Assembly: GCF_013179805.1 (NCBI RefSeq)
Contig: NZ_SRRZ01000092.1
Span: forward strand, 1-30,708
Origin: Microcoleus asticus IPMA8
GTDB taxonomy: Bacteria > Cyanobacteriota > Cyanobacteriia > Cyanobacteriales > Microcoleaceae
Length of the DNA: 30,708 bases
Reading direction: 5' to 3'
In this document: positions 16,811 through 24,933 of the stretch, in pieces
How the letters are laid out: every line of letters begins with the position of its first letter
How positions within the stretch are numbered: the first letter of the stretch is position 1
Program-made: the position numbers and the translations under genes
The notes under the pieces: model-generated
The model's database searches: none
Told to the model about the DNA's origin: nothing
What the model saw: the letters and a program-made list of their open reading frames with translations, nothing else

Positions 16811-17051
16811 GGGCAATGCAATTTAACATACAATTGTTAATGATAAAATATACAATAACCTAAAAGAAGTACCTGCCAGCTAAATTGGGCTGCGAAACTG
16901 CTATTAATTAAAATTTATCTCAAGAAGCTAGCCTAAATTAATGAAGATAAATCTAGTCGCAAGCTAGATTACGCAATACTTTTAACCTGTTATGACTTGA
17001 TAAGCTTTAAACTAGAAACCAGAAAACTTGACGGCCGATCGAGGAGATTTT

Positions 17052-18011
17052 ATGGTTGCCGATAACCGTTCCGAAGTCCGCAAGGTTTTAATAATTACCT
17101 TATTGCTAAACTTGCTGGTGATGGCAATTAAAGCAGGGGTGGGATTGCTGACTGGTTCCCTAAGTTTGCTGGCAGATGCTTTGCACAGTGTCACGGACAG
17201 CGCTAATAATATTTTAGGATTGGTAACTAATCATTATGCCAACCCGCAGCCCGATCGCGATCATCCCTACGGGCACCAAAAATTTGATGCTCTCGGAGCT
17301 CTGGGAATTGCTGCTTTCCTGGGAATTGCCTGTTTTGAAATTCTCAGCGGTGCTGTCGAAAGGCTGATTAACGGGGGTAAAGTTGTCAAAATATACCCAA
17401 ATGAATTGTGGATTTTGCTGATTGTACTGGGGATTAATATTTTTGTCACTTTTTACGAGCGCAGAGTTGGCAAACGTCTTGGTAGTGCGATTTTAGTGGC
17501 TGACGCTCAGCACACCATGAGCGATGTTTGGGTGACAATTATGGTCATCGGCGGGTTGATTGGTGTTTGGCAAGGGCAGGTTTGGAATATACCTCAACTG
17601 CAATTCCTGGATGTGTTTTTGTCTTTTCCTGTGGCTGTTTTGGTATTTAGCAGCGGTTGGAAGGTTTTAAGGGAAAATCTGCCTTGGTTGGTGGATGAAA
17701 TGGCGATCGCACCGGAAGTTATTCACGCGATCGCGATCGATGTACCGGGGGTTGTCAACTGTCACTCGATCGCCTCCCGTGGCGTTGTAGGGCGTCAAGT
17801 ATTTATTGAGATGCACATGATTGTGGATGCTGTCGATGTAGAAACAGCTCACCGGATTACAGAAGAAGTAGAAGCCCGTTTGGAAGAACGTTTCAGCCCT
17901 GTACGCATCTTAATTCACGTTGAGCCGCCAGCTTACGAGTCCGACCAAATTAGCTACGATTCTGAAGAAAAGGAAGAAGGAAAGAGGAAGCACGAAGGAG
18001 GAAAAATGTAG
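17052..18011 (+). CDS. Cation diffusion facilitator (Zn/Co/Fe/Mn efflux)
   Basis: A 319-residue CDF transporter that exports divalent metals in exchange for protons. It has six predicted membrane helices and a soluble C-terminal domain. The metal site is visible as H45xxxD49 in helix 2 (LADALHSVTDSANN) and H154xxxD158 in helix 5 (DAQHTMSDVW), the HD-HD pattern typical of zinc transporters. The loop DRDHPYGHQKFD is the family signature. The cytoplasmic domain (VPGVVNCHSIASRG, VFIEMHMIVD) is present, followed by a charged tail (EEKEEGKRKHEGGK). ATG 17052 is preferred over 17028 because AGGAG lies six bases upstream. Metal specificity is not certain from sequence. Confidence 0.88.
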   Translation: MVADNRSEVRKVLIITLLLNLLVMAIKAGVGLLTGSLSLLADALHSVTDSANNILGLVTNHYANPQPDRDHPYGHQKFDALGALGIAAFLGIACFEILSGAVERLINGGKVVKIYPNELWILLIVLGINIFVTFYERRVGKRLGSAILVADAQHTMSDVWVTIMVIGGLIGVWQGQVWNIPQLQFLDVFLSFPVAVLVFSSGWKVLRENLPWLVDEMAIAPEVIHAIAIDVPGVVNCHSIASRGVVGRQVFIEMHMIVDAVDVETAHRITEEVEARLEERFSPVRILIHVEPPAYESDQISYDSEEKEEGKRKHEGGKM

Positions 18012-18136
18012 GCTGTATCTCCAGCAAACAGCAGGTTGAGGGATGAAGGATGAAGGCGGTTTTTGCGATCGCAATTCCTCCAATTTTTTAAATGCTATCA
18101 AGGGAATTAGAGCGATCGCACTTAATTTAGTTGCTG

Positions 18137-18187
18137 TTTTCCACAGGAAAAGGGGGGTTTTCCACAGAAATCGGCAAGTTTTCCACA
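18137..18187 (+). repeat. Three TTTTCCACA boxes at exact 21-bp spacing (DnaA-box-like)
   Basis: TTTTCCACA occurs at 18137-18145, 18158-18166 and 18179-18187, each start 21 bp from the last, so all three face the same side of the helix. On the minus strand this reads TGTGGAAAAC three times with unrelated 11-bp spacers. TTTTCCACA is the DnaA-box form reported for cyanobacterial origins. The cluster lies between the convergent CDF and TIGR03985 genes, with no dnaA or dnaN in view. It may be a DnaA-titrating site, a minor binding cluster or just a local repeat. Confidence 0.55.
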
Positions 18188-18215
18188 ATAGCTTTGATAA
18201 TTATCGAGCAAAAGA

Positions 18216-19637
18216 CTATTGGTACAAGTTCCGAGTTTTTTTGATTTCTACGGCCATTTTCTGTCGCAAGTCCCAAGGTAGCAGAATTTCGACTTCTGAA
18301 CCTAAAGCGCGCAACCACCTCAGCGGGTAGTAGTCTGTCTCTCGGTAAGTGACTTGGTAGTAAGCATCGTCGGTTGGGCGAGACTGGAGGATTTGTAAAA
18401 GTGCCGATCGATGTTCTGGGTTGGGAGTATATTGTTTGATTAATGTGGCGGCGCGATCGTACTCTATGGCGGTACAGGTATGGTGAATGCTGATTCCCTG
18501 CATATAACTTTGATGAAAAGTGCGATCGAACCGCAATACCATCAGCGCAGTTTCTTTATAAAAATCGCAGCCCCAAGCTTCCTTTAACATATCGTTAACT
18601 GTTTTGGGAGTTGGCAGGTTATTTTCTTGATATTTTTCCTTGAGTAATTGGGGAACCCGAGAATCTTGCCAATCCAATGATTCTAGACGTTTTGAAATAA
18701 TGCGATCGAGCCGATATTTGTACCAATTAATTTCACCTCTGGGGGTGCTGCCGTAGGCACACAAATATTTAGCTCGATCCATAAAGTAAATACAAACAGG
18801 ATAAACAACGCACTCTTTAATCTGATCTAGATGAGCGCTGCGATAAGTTAATAGCAAAGGAGCGATATTTTGAGAATCCCACATTTCCTGCAATTCGCTC
18901 TGAAATTGATCGACAGCATCTTGCATGGGACTAGATTCGGGTACGAGATAATCAACATACAAAAAGACGCGGTGATTATCTTCATCAACTACCTCTTCGG
19001 AAAATTGGTCGGCTAATAAAGGCAAACTTGGGTCGAGAAAACTAAACATCCCCAAAGTAGCAGCGAGATAAGCCTGTGTTTTTGGAGTCAAATTGTTGTC
19101 TGTATTGGGGTTTTCTGTTTGACTGGAAATTGGCGGTATTGTGTCAACTCGGCGGTAGTTTTTACTTCTACCCGTCACGCTAGTTAACCGTTGCAGCAAA
19201 TGCCGACTTACCAATAAATCGAAGTCATTTTGCAGCGATTTTCGCACCTGAGCGAATAACTTTTCTGCTAAGAGCTTGTCTAAATCAGCATCGGCAATAG
19301 CTATTTGTTTTCGCAAAGAATGCCGCCACTGGTTTACAGATATATTCCATTTTGTCAACCACTGTTGCGTTGTTTTGTTGCAAGCACAATTCGGGTCTGA
19401 ATAGTTAAGAATATCTTCCTGCTTTTCATCTTTGTAATTTTTGCCAAAGAAAGCTTCGCGCCAATCAGCATAGGTAAAGGGGCTGCTAAGGGCAATATAT
19501 CCCTCGTCGCTGTACAGCCAACTTACCAAAACCCATAACCTGATGGCGCGGGTGAGATTTTGCATTTGGTCGAGACTTCCGTTGGCGAAATCCTCTAGCA
19601 GTCTGGGGTGTGGCGGATTGCAAAATGTTGGGTTCAT
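18216..19637 (-). CDS. TIGR03985 family CRISPR-associated protein (WYL-like)
   Basis: The product has 473 residues. I assign it to TIGR03985, a family I know from cyanobacterial type III loci, by overall pattern and its place divergent from csx3/cas10. The N-terminal half is helical, with a RAIRLWVLVSWLYSDEGYI region and a WLTKWNISVNQWRHSLRKQI segment that may be a DNA-binding element. The C-terminal half resembles a WYL sensor domain, with INWYKYRLDRI, LMVLRFDRTFHQSYMQGISI and DYYPLRWLRALGSEVEILLP. WYL proteins often regulate CRISPR and other defence genes by binding nucleic acid or nucleotide ligands, so a regulator of this locus is the likeliest role. A perfect inverted repeat in its own promoter region (19681-19702) is a candidate operator. 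Confidence 0.75.
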   Translation of the reverse strand: MNPTFCNPPHPRLLEDFANGSLDQMQNLTRAIRLWVLVSWLYSDEGYIALSSPFTYADWREAFFGKNYKDEKQEDILNYSDPNCACNKTTQQWLTKWNISVNQWRHSLRKQIAIADADLDKLLAEKLFAQVRKSLQNDFDLLVSRHLLQRLTSVTGRSKNYRRVDTIPPISSQTENPNTDNNLTPKTQAYLAATLGMFSFLDPSLPLLADQFSEEVVDEDNHRVFLYVDYLVPESSPMQDAVDQFQSELQEMWDSQNIAPLLLTYRSAHLDQIKECVVYPVCIYFMDRAKYLCAYGSTPRGEINWYKYRLDRIISKRLESLDWQDSRVPQLLKEKYQENNLPTPKTVNDMLKEAWGCDFYKETALMVLRFDRTFHQSYMQGISIHHTCTAIEYDRAATLIKQYTPNPEHRSALLQILQSRPTDDAYYQVTYRETDYYPLRWLRALGSEVEILLPWDLRQKMAVEIKKTRNLYQ

Positions 19638-19680
19638 GGTTGGTTGAGGGATTTAAATTGTGTTTTATAGCGTAAGGGCG

Positions 19681-19702
19681 ATCGGAAGGGGGTGTTTCCG
19701 AT
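19681..19702. promoter_or_regulatory. Inverted repeat in the TIGR03985/csx3 divergent promoter
   Basis: ATCGGAA (19681-19687) and TTCCGAT (19696-19702) form a perfect 7-bp dyad with 8 bp between, giving half-site centres 15 bp apart. It lies in the 103-bp divergent spacer, 39 bp before the csx3 start, and would overlap promoters of both directions. A TATAAA-like box for the minus gene and a TATGCAATAAT stretch for csx3 flank it. The binding protein is not known; the adjacent WYL-type protein is the natural candidate. Confidence 0.45.
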
Positions 19703-19740
19703 AGTATGCAATAATCCGGGAGATCGAGTGGGAATAGCTG

Positions 19741-20046
19741 ATGACTACTTACAAGATTGAACTTCAGGGTGAAGTGTTAAAAATTGGATTTGGAAAAGCT
19801 GCTCAAAACGACCAAATTGTGCGAGATGCGGCGGCTCGTTTGGCAGAAATGAGCAATTCTGGGGAATTGTCGGGAGGGCGGCTAATTAAAATTAATGGGC
19901 CGGCATCTGTACCTGTAGCTTGTGTTTTGGTTCACAAAGTTTCTCATCTTTACGGTGCAGTTGGAGTTTTCGATCCCAAATTGGGAAAATATGTAATTGC
20001 TATTACTCACAATACTGAGTATAATTTGGGTGACTTAGTTGATTGA
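19741..20046 (+). CDS. csx3: Csx3/Crn3 ring nuclease
   Basis: A 101-residue Csx3: beta-rich start, then SGGRLIKINGPASVPVACVLVHKVSHLYGAVGVFDPKLGKYVIAI in pattern, with His65, His69 and Asp78 in the conserved core and NTEYNLGDLVD at the end. Csx3 is a metal-dependent phosphodiesterase that destroys cyclic tetra-adenylate (cA4), switching off the alarm made by Cas10. In many cyanobacteria Csx3 is fused to an ATPase domain; here it stands alone. It opens the cas operon, 32 bp before cas10. Confidence 0.85.
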   Translation: MTTYKIELQGEVLKIGFGKAAQNDQIVRDAAARLAEMSNSGELSGGRLIKINGPASVPVACVLVHKVSHLYGAVGVFDPKLGKYVIAITHNTEYNLGDLVD

Positions 20047-20078
20047 TAGTTTGCTAGGTAATTGAGGAAATTTTAGAT

Positions 20079-22388
20079 ATGACATCACAAGAAGTTGCTC
20101 TCCAAGTTATCCAGCAAGCTATCTGCGCTTTAGCAGATTGGGCTGAGGCTATGTTACCCGATGGATGTCTGTTTTTTAATGAACATCCAGCCGTGACTAA
20201 AGCGAAAGAATTATTGTTATGGGAAAAGCTAAAAATAAGTTACTTGGCGTTGCTATTTGATGATGTCAAGTTTCCAGATAGCAAACACAGAGATTTTAAA
20301 TCCCACTATTATCCGGCAGTGGCGATCGACGCTAGTGATAATTCTTACCCGTCGATTCCTTATCCATTGACCAACCCTCCAGATTTAGAAAAATATAAAG
20401 AAAATGTCAAAAGAGAGTTAGAAAATCTTCGGGAACAAGACTGGCAAAACTTATCACTCCTAACTCTGATTTTAGAGAAGTACGCTTCTTGTCTCAGTTT
20501 TGGCGAGCGGAATATTGCTTTGATAGATATGGTGCGATCGACTGCTGCGGTAGCATCTGCTTTGGTTGACAATCCTGATGCAACTGATCTCGGTTTAATT
20601 GCCGGGGATTTATCGGGAATCCAAAAGTTTATTTACACCATTGCTTCTGACGGTGCGCTGAAATCTCTCCGCGCTCGGAGTTTTTATCTGGAATTAGTCA
20701 CAGAAGAAATTGTTCAGCAGCTTCTGGAAGAGTTAAAGTTACCTCGTACTAATGTCATTTATGCGGGTGGTGGCAATTTATATTTGCTAGCCTCTGCGAC
20801 TCAAGACACAAAACTTGTTTTAAACAAAGTCCAGAAAGAATTCAACAAATGGTTGCTAGGAAACTTTCAGGGCAAAGTCTTTTTGGCTCTCGACTACACT
20901 ACATTTCCCGTTATAGATGTCAATCAAAAAAACTTTGCTAATCACTGGTCAACAGTTACGAAAAAACTTACTCCCCAGAAATCTCGGAAGTTTGCTGATG
21001 AGATAAACTATTTGATCCGTCGGCGTCGTAGCTATGACAAGTGCCAAGTTTGTCATCGAGATGATGTGAAGAAGTTAGAAAAGTTAAATACCGAGCGACC
21101 TGATTCGGTACAGGCTTGTTCAACTTGTCGCCGGATGTTTCGCTTGGGTGGTAAACTATTTAAAGTTGAGGCTATTGTGCGACAAGAAAAAAAGCACCCA
21201 CCTCAGCAAAAAGTCTCAAGTGCTTTTAGGATTTCATTTCCTAAAGCTTACTATTATCTTCTACCTGAGCGGGGACAGATCAATGAAGTTAAGGGGGAGA
21301 AAAATGTTTTTTTTATCAACAATTGGAATATTCAAGAATATCGAGATGCTGAAACTCAAAATATAGTTGCGTTACTTTTAGGAAATTATGGTCAGCTCAG
21401 CCAAGAAGAATCGGGTTTCATCCGAGCCGGTGAAATGGCAGAGAAAGCTAAGGGGATTTCTAGAGTTGGCTATTTGCGGATGGATGTAGATAGACTGGGG
21501 AGAATTTTTGCTGAGGGTTTGGCTGAAAATCAAACGTTGCCCAGATTGGCTGGACTTTCTCGCCAAATGAGTTACTTCTTTAAAGTCTATCTCAACAGTT
21601 TGGCAGAAAACCGTCTAGCTAATCTCCCCGATAGGGTTCTTGTTTTAAACAAAGAAGTACGACAGAATTTATTGTTTATTTATGCAGGAGGTGATGATTT
21701 ATTTGTCAGCGGTGCATGGAATGAAATAGTTGATTTTGCTTTTGATGTCTATCAAAGTTTTCGCGCTTATACAGGGAATAACCCAGATATTACCTTGTCG
21801 GGTGGCATTAGTATCGAAAAAGAAAAATTTCCACTATATCAAGCTGCAAAGTTAGCAGAAAAAGCGGAGGATGCTGCTAAAGATAATGGTCGCGATAGTT
21901 TCGGGTTGTTTGATGACAAAGTGTTCAAATGGAGCGAGTGGTTGGGAGCAAGAGATATTAAACTAGCAGATATAGAAGAGATTGACTCTAAAACTCAAGA
22001 ACATTTGGGAACAGAGGGAACGCTGAGTTTATTTGGTATCTTGCCTTTTGTCGAAAAGTTCCTAGCTCAATTAGAGGAAAGCTACTCTCGCAGTTTTGTA
22101 CGGAATCTTTTACTCACATCTCAAATGCAAGAGCAAATGATTGAGGAGATACAAACTAAAAGGAGAAAAGTTGATTATGAAAATGAGGAGAAAGATATTC
22201 AATATTATTTGCACCTACCTCAAATAGCTTACACCATAGCGCGATTGCCTGAAGACGTTCGGAAAAGTGATGAATTTAAACCTGTACGAAAATCTCTGAT
22301 GAGTCCGTACAATGCACCTTATTTCGGGGCGATCGCAACTTGGATTGAACTACTAAACCGCGCTAAAAACGATGACAAACTCACCTAA
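20079..22388 (+). CDS. cas10: Cas10/Csm1, type III-A, GGDD present, no HD motif
   Basis: Large subunit of the Csm effector, 769 residues. GDLSGIQKFIYTI (from residue 176) opens the first palm region. A zinc knuckle C322xxC325...C347xxC350 (CQVC, CSTC) follows. The second palm domain contains YAGGDDLFVSG with GGDD at 537-540, the site that makes cyclic oligoadenylate when target RNA is bound. SGGISIEKEKFPLYQAAKLA and the helical C-terminal domain are typical Csm1. The first 170 residues show no HD motif, so the usual ssDNA-cleaving HD nuclease is degenerate or absent, leaving signalling as the main output. The last 17 bp overlap csm2. Confidence 0.92.
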   Translation: MTSQEVALQVIQQAICALADWAEAMLPDGCLFFNEHPAVTKAKELLLWEKLKISYLALLFDDVKFPDSKHRDFKSHYYPAVAIDASDNSYPSIPYPLTNPPDLEKYKENVKRELENLREQDWQNLSLLTLILEKYASCLSFGERNIALIDMVRSTAAVASALVDNPDATDLGLIAGDLSGIQKFIYTIASDGALKSLRARSFYLELVTEEIVQQLLEELKLPRTNVIYAGGGNLYLLASATQDTKLVLNKVQKEFNKWLLGNFQGKVFLALDYTTFPVIDVNQKNFANHWSTVTKKLTPQKSRKFADEINYLIRRRRSYDKCQVCHRDDVKKLEKLNTERPDSVQACSTCRRMFRLGGKLFKVEAIVRQEKKHPPQQKVSSAFRISFPKAYYYLLPERGQINEVKGEKNVFFINNWNIQEYRDAETQNIVALLLGNYGQLSQEESGFIRAGEMAEKAKGISRVGYLRMDVDRLGRIFAEGLAENQTLPRLAGLSRQMSYFFKVYLNSLAENRLANLPDRVLVLNKEVRQNLLFIYAGGDDLFVSGAWNEIVDFAFDVYQSFRAYTGNNPDITLSGGISIEKEKFPLYQAAKLAEKAEDAAKDNGRDSFGLFDDKVFKWSEWLGARDIKLADIEEIDSKTQEHLGTEGTLSLFGILPFVEKFLAQLEESYSRSFVRNLLLTSQMQEQMIEEIQTKRRKVDYENEEKDIQYYLHLPQIAYTIARLPEDVRKSDEFKPVRKSLMSPYNAPYFGAIATWIELLNRAKNDDKLT

Positions 22389-22866
22389 TAGACCCATCGC
22401 CAGACAGGAACAGAGATCGCTTCAGGGGCAACAAACTCATTTGACTGCTGACCAACAAATGATCCAAACTATCCGCAGTTTAAAGGATGGCCAGTTGCGA
22501 AATTACGAAATTCGCCAATTGGTTAAGGAGGCAGAGTTATTAGGTACATATCTCAAGGAGCAAGGATTAAAAACTAACCAAATTCGCAAGTTTTTGGATG
22601 CTGTTAAACGTCTGAAAGTCAAAATTGCTCAAGATAAAGAAGAGAGTTTTTCTGTCATTGAGGATGAGCTGTTTTTACTAAAGCCAAAGTTAGCTTATGC
22701 TGCAATTCGGCAACAAGATCGTGGCAGCAATCCTGTTAAGCCACTGAGCGACGTGATTTCAGAAGCGATCGACAAAGTTAAAGATTCACCAGATTTCTAT
22801 CGCCTGGTTCAATTAATTGAATCTATCATTGCTTACCATAAAGCGGCCGGAGGAAAAGATAATTAA
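22372..22866 (+). CDS. csm2: Csm2 small subunit
   Basis: Helical small subunit of the type III-A complex, 164 residues. It forms the inner filament along the crRNA-target duplex. Recognisable features are the basic helix GLKTNQIRKFLDAVKRLKVK, the ELFLLKPKLAYAA segment and a C-terminal helix pair ending AYHKAAGGKDN. The first 25 residues are polar and probably disordered (RPIARQEQRSLQGQQTH). The start overlaps cas10 by 17 bp. Csm2 in place of Cmr5 supports subtype III-A. Confidence 0.88.
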   Translation: MTNSPNRPIARQEQRSLQGQQTHLTADQQMIQTIRSLKDGQLRNYEIRQLVKEAELLGTYLKEQGLKTNQIRKFLDAVKRLKVKIAQDKEESFSVIEDELFLLKPKLAYAAIRQQDRGSNPVKPLSDVISEAIDKVKDSPDFYRLVQLIESIIAYHKAAGGKDN

Positions 22867-22868
22867 TC

Positions 22869-23864
22869 ATGCTACAACACAAACAACTACTCGGTAAATT
22901 TCGCCTGGAAAGCACCTTGCTATTAGAGACAGGAATGCACATTGGTGGTGGTGGAGAAAAACTCGACATCGGCGGTCTAGATAAAGCCGTTGTCCGTGAC
23001 CCTATTACCCAGTTTCCATACCTTCCCGGTTCTTCAATTAAAGGCAAATTGCGCTCTATTTTGGAGCGGTTTCACAATAAACCTTTGAATCGAGGTGGAG
23101 GGAGCAATACTTATCGTTATGAAAGCGACGATCTGGTGGATGGATACAGTGAAATTAACCAACAGCCGATTTGTTATCAAGGTGCGCTGACTTGTCCTAT
23201 TAGTCGGTTGTTTGGCTCTACTGGCGGCTCTAATTTTTGGGTTGAAACTTCACGGGCACAAGCCGAAGGTTTGGAGCGAGTAGAAAGCAACGGTAGTTTT
23301 GTTACTCGCCCTATAAATGGTGTGGTACACAGCCTGGTGAAAAAAGGTCGCAATTCTCCGGCACGGTTAATTGTACGCGATTGTCATCTCATCGATGCAT
23401 CTGCCGAGCAACTTAAGCGAGTAGACACCGGACTTTACATGACTGAGTGGAAATTTGAGAACGGTATCGATCGCGTAACTGCTGCTGCCAATCCCCGCCA
23501 AGTCGAACGAGTTCCCAGAGGTGCAAAATTCAAGTTTGAGTTAGTTTATACTGTCGAAGCTGATGGCGATCGCGCCGATAATGTCACTCAAGCTATAGAG
23601 GATTTGCAGAATATCGCGATCGGGCTTTCCCTCCTCGAAGATGATGCTTTGGGGGGACACGGATCGCGGGGTTACGGCCAAGTCCGGTTTGAAAAATTCA
23701 AGTGTTTCTGGCGCGACTTGGAGCAATATCGGCGGATAACAGAAGATGGTGTTGACTTTCGATCTCCTATCCTGGAACCAGATGATACATCAGCACTTCT
23801 CAAAAACTTTGGCACGTTGAGTGACAGGATTCAACAAAAGAATTTGCCAGGAGAAACAAAATGA
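22869..23864 (+). CDS. csm3: Csm3 backbone RNase (Cas7 family)
   Basis: RAMP protein of 331 residues that multimerises along the crRNA and cuts target RNA every six bases. The N-terminus has TGMHIGGGG, IGGLDKAVVRDP and PYLPGSSIKGKLR. By alignment with Streptococcus thermophilus Csm3 (Asp33), Asp38 in IGGLD is the catalytic residue and is kept. GALTCPISRLFGSTG and the Gly-rich GGHGSRGYGQVRF are further RAMP signatures. It is longer than many Csm3 proteins (about 215-250 residues), with extra sequence in the middle (KNFGTLSDRI at the end). It starts 2 bp after csm2 and overlaps csm4 by ATGA. Confidence 0.92.
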   Translation: MLQHKQLLGKFRLESTLLLETGMHIGGGGEKLDIGGLDKAVVRDPITQFPYLPGSSIKGKLRSILERFHNKPLNRGGGSNTYRYESDDLVDGYSEINQQPICYQGALTCPISRLFGSTGGSNFWVETSRAQAEGLERVESNGSFVTRPINGVVHSLVKKGRNSPARLIVRDCHLIDASAEQLKRVDTGLYMTEWKFENGIDRVTAAANPRQVERVPRGAKFKFELVYTVEADGDRADNVTQAIEDLQNIAIGLSLLEDDALGGHGSRGYGQVRFEKFKCFWRDLEQYRRITEDGVDFRSPILEPDDTSALLKNFGTLSDRIQQKNLPGETK

Positions 23865-24928
23865 GCGTCTGGAAACTTGTGCGACTGCAATTTTTGGGGA
23901 CTGCACACTTCGGAGAATTAGGTATTGGGATTGAGGAAACTAGCGAACGGGTGCGATCGGATACGCTATTTAGTGCGTTGATTGCGGTGTATGCTCGAAT
24001 GTTTGGATCTCAGGCAGTTTCCGAATTGTTGCAACAGTTTTGCGAGCGGGAAAACCAGCCACCATTTTGCATCAGTTCTACTTTTATCTATCAGCAAATA
24101 GAAGATAAAATTACCTACTATTTGCCGAGACCGCTCCGATTTCCGTGGAATTACCCAGATGAAGATTTGAATTTTTTTAAGACTTACAAGAAGAAACTCA
24201 ATTACTTGCCTTTGGAAATTTGGCAGCGGTGGTATCAGGGCGAAGGGTTTGCAGATAGCGACGAACTCATTACTTATACTAATGATGGCAAAAGTCAGGG
24301 AAACTTAAATCAAGCGAGAGCATTTGCTTACGGAACCTGTTACAAAAAGAGACCGCTGCCCAAAGTCGCGATAGACAGAGTAACTAGAGCAACTAACTTT
24401 TATCACACAGGCATCGTACAATTTCAACAAGGTAGCCAAAGCCATTCAGGCTTATATTTTATCATCCACTTTCCCTCCGTCAATAAAACCTTGGAACATC
24501 AGCTACAAGCTGTCTTGAAGTGGCTGGGAGATGAAGGTTTAGGTGGCGAACGTTCTAGCGGAAGCGGACAGTTTAAAGCTAAGTGGGATTCTTTATCTCC
24601 GACTTGGCAACAAGTAGTAGATTTTAAGGACAACAGTTACTACACTCTTATGAGTTTGTTTTGGACAAATGACGAACAAAAACTGAACGAGGCGATCGCA
24701 GATGAAAAGGCAAGTTATGAAATTATAGAAAGAGGCGGTTGGGTATCCTCTTCTCCTTCTGGGTATCAGTTACGTCGCAAGTCAATTAGAATGTTTGCTG
24801 AAGGTTCGGTTTTTTCCTCGGAACCGCTCGGCAAACTAGCTGATGTAACCCCGTTAGGATTTACGAATCATCCAATTTATCGCAGCGGCATTAGTTTGAG
24901 TCTTCCTATCAAAGTCAAGAGTGAATAA
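23861..24928 (+). CDS. csm4: Csm4 (Cas5 family), crRNA 5-prime tag binding
   Basis: RAMP subunit of 355 residues that caps the 5-prime handle of the crRNA and contacts Cas10. It begins MSVWKLVRLQFLGTAHFG, with the family pattern RVRSDTLFSALIAVYARMFG. The middle has RPLPKVAIDRVTRATNFYHTG and the RAMP Gly-rich loop GDEGLGGERSSGSGQF. The C-terminal half ends in RSGISLSLPIKV. The 4-bp overlap with csm3 means translational coupling. All expected blocks are present. Confidence 0.88.
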   Translation: MSVWKLVRLQFLGTAHFGELGIGIEETSERVRSDTLFSALIAVYARMFGSQAVSELLQQFCERENQPPFCISSTFIYQQIEDKITYYLPRPLRFPWNYPDEDLNFFKTYKKKLNYLPLEIWQRWYQGEGFADSDELITYTNDGKSQGNLNQARAFAYGTCYKKRPLPKVAIDRVTRATNFYHTGIVQFQQGSQSHSGLYFIIHFPSVNKTLEHQLQAVLKWLGDEGLGGERSSGSGQFKAKWDSLSPTWQQVVDFKDNSYYTLMSLFWTNDEQKLNEAIADEKASYEIIERGGWVSSSPSGYQLRRKSIRMFAEGSVFSSEPLGKLADVTPLGFTNHPIYRSGISLSLPIKVKSE

Positions 24929-24933
24929 ATATT

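Noticed and set aside
18012..18215. Replication origin
   Set aside because: Three DnaA-like boxes only; no AT-rich unwinding element of clear kind, and no dnaA or dnaN in the window.
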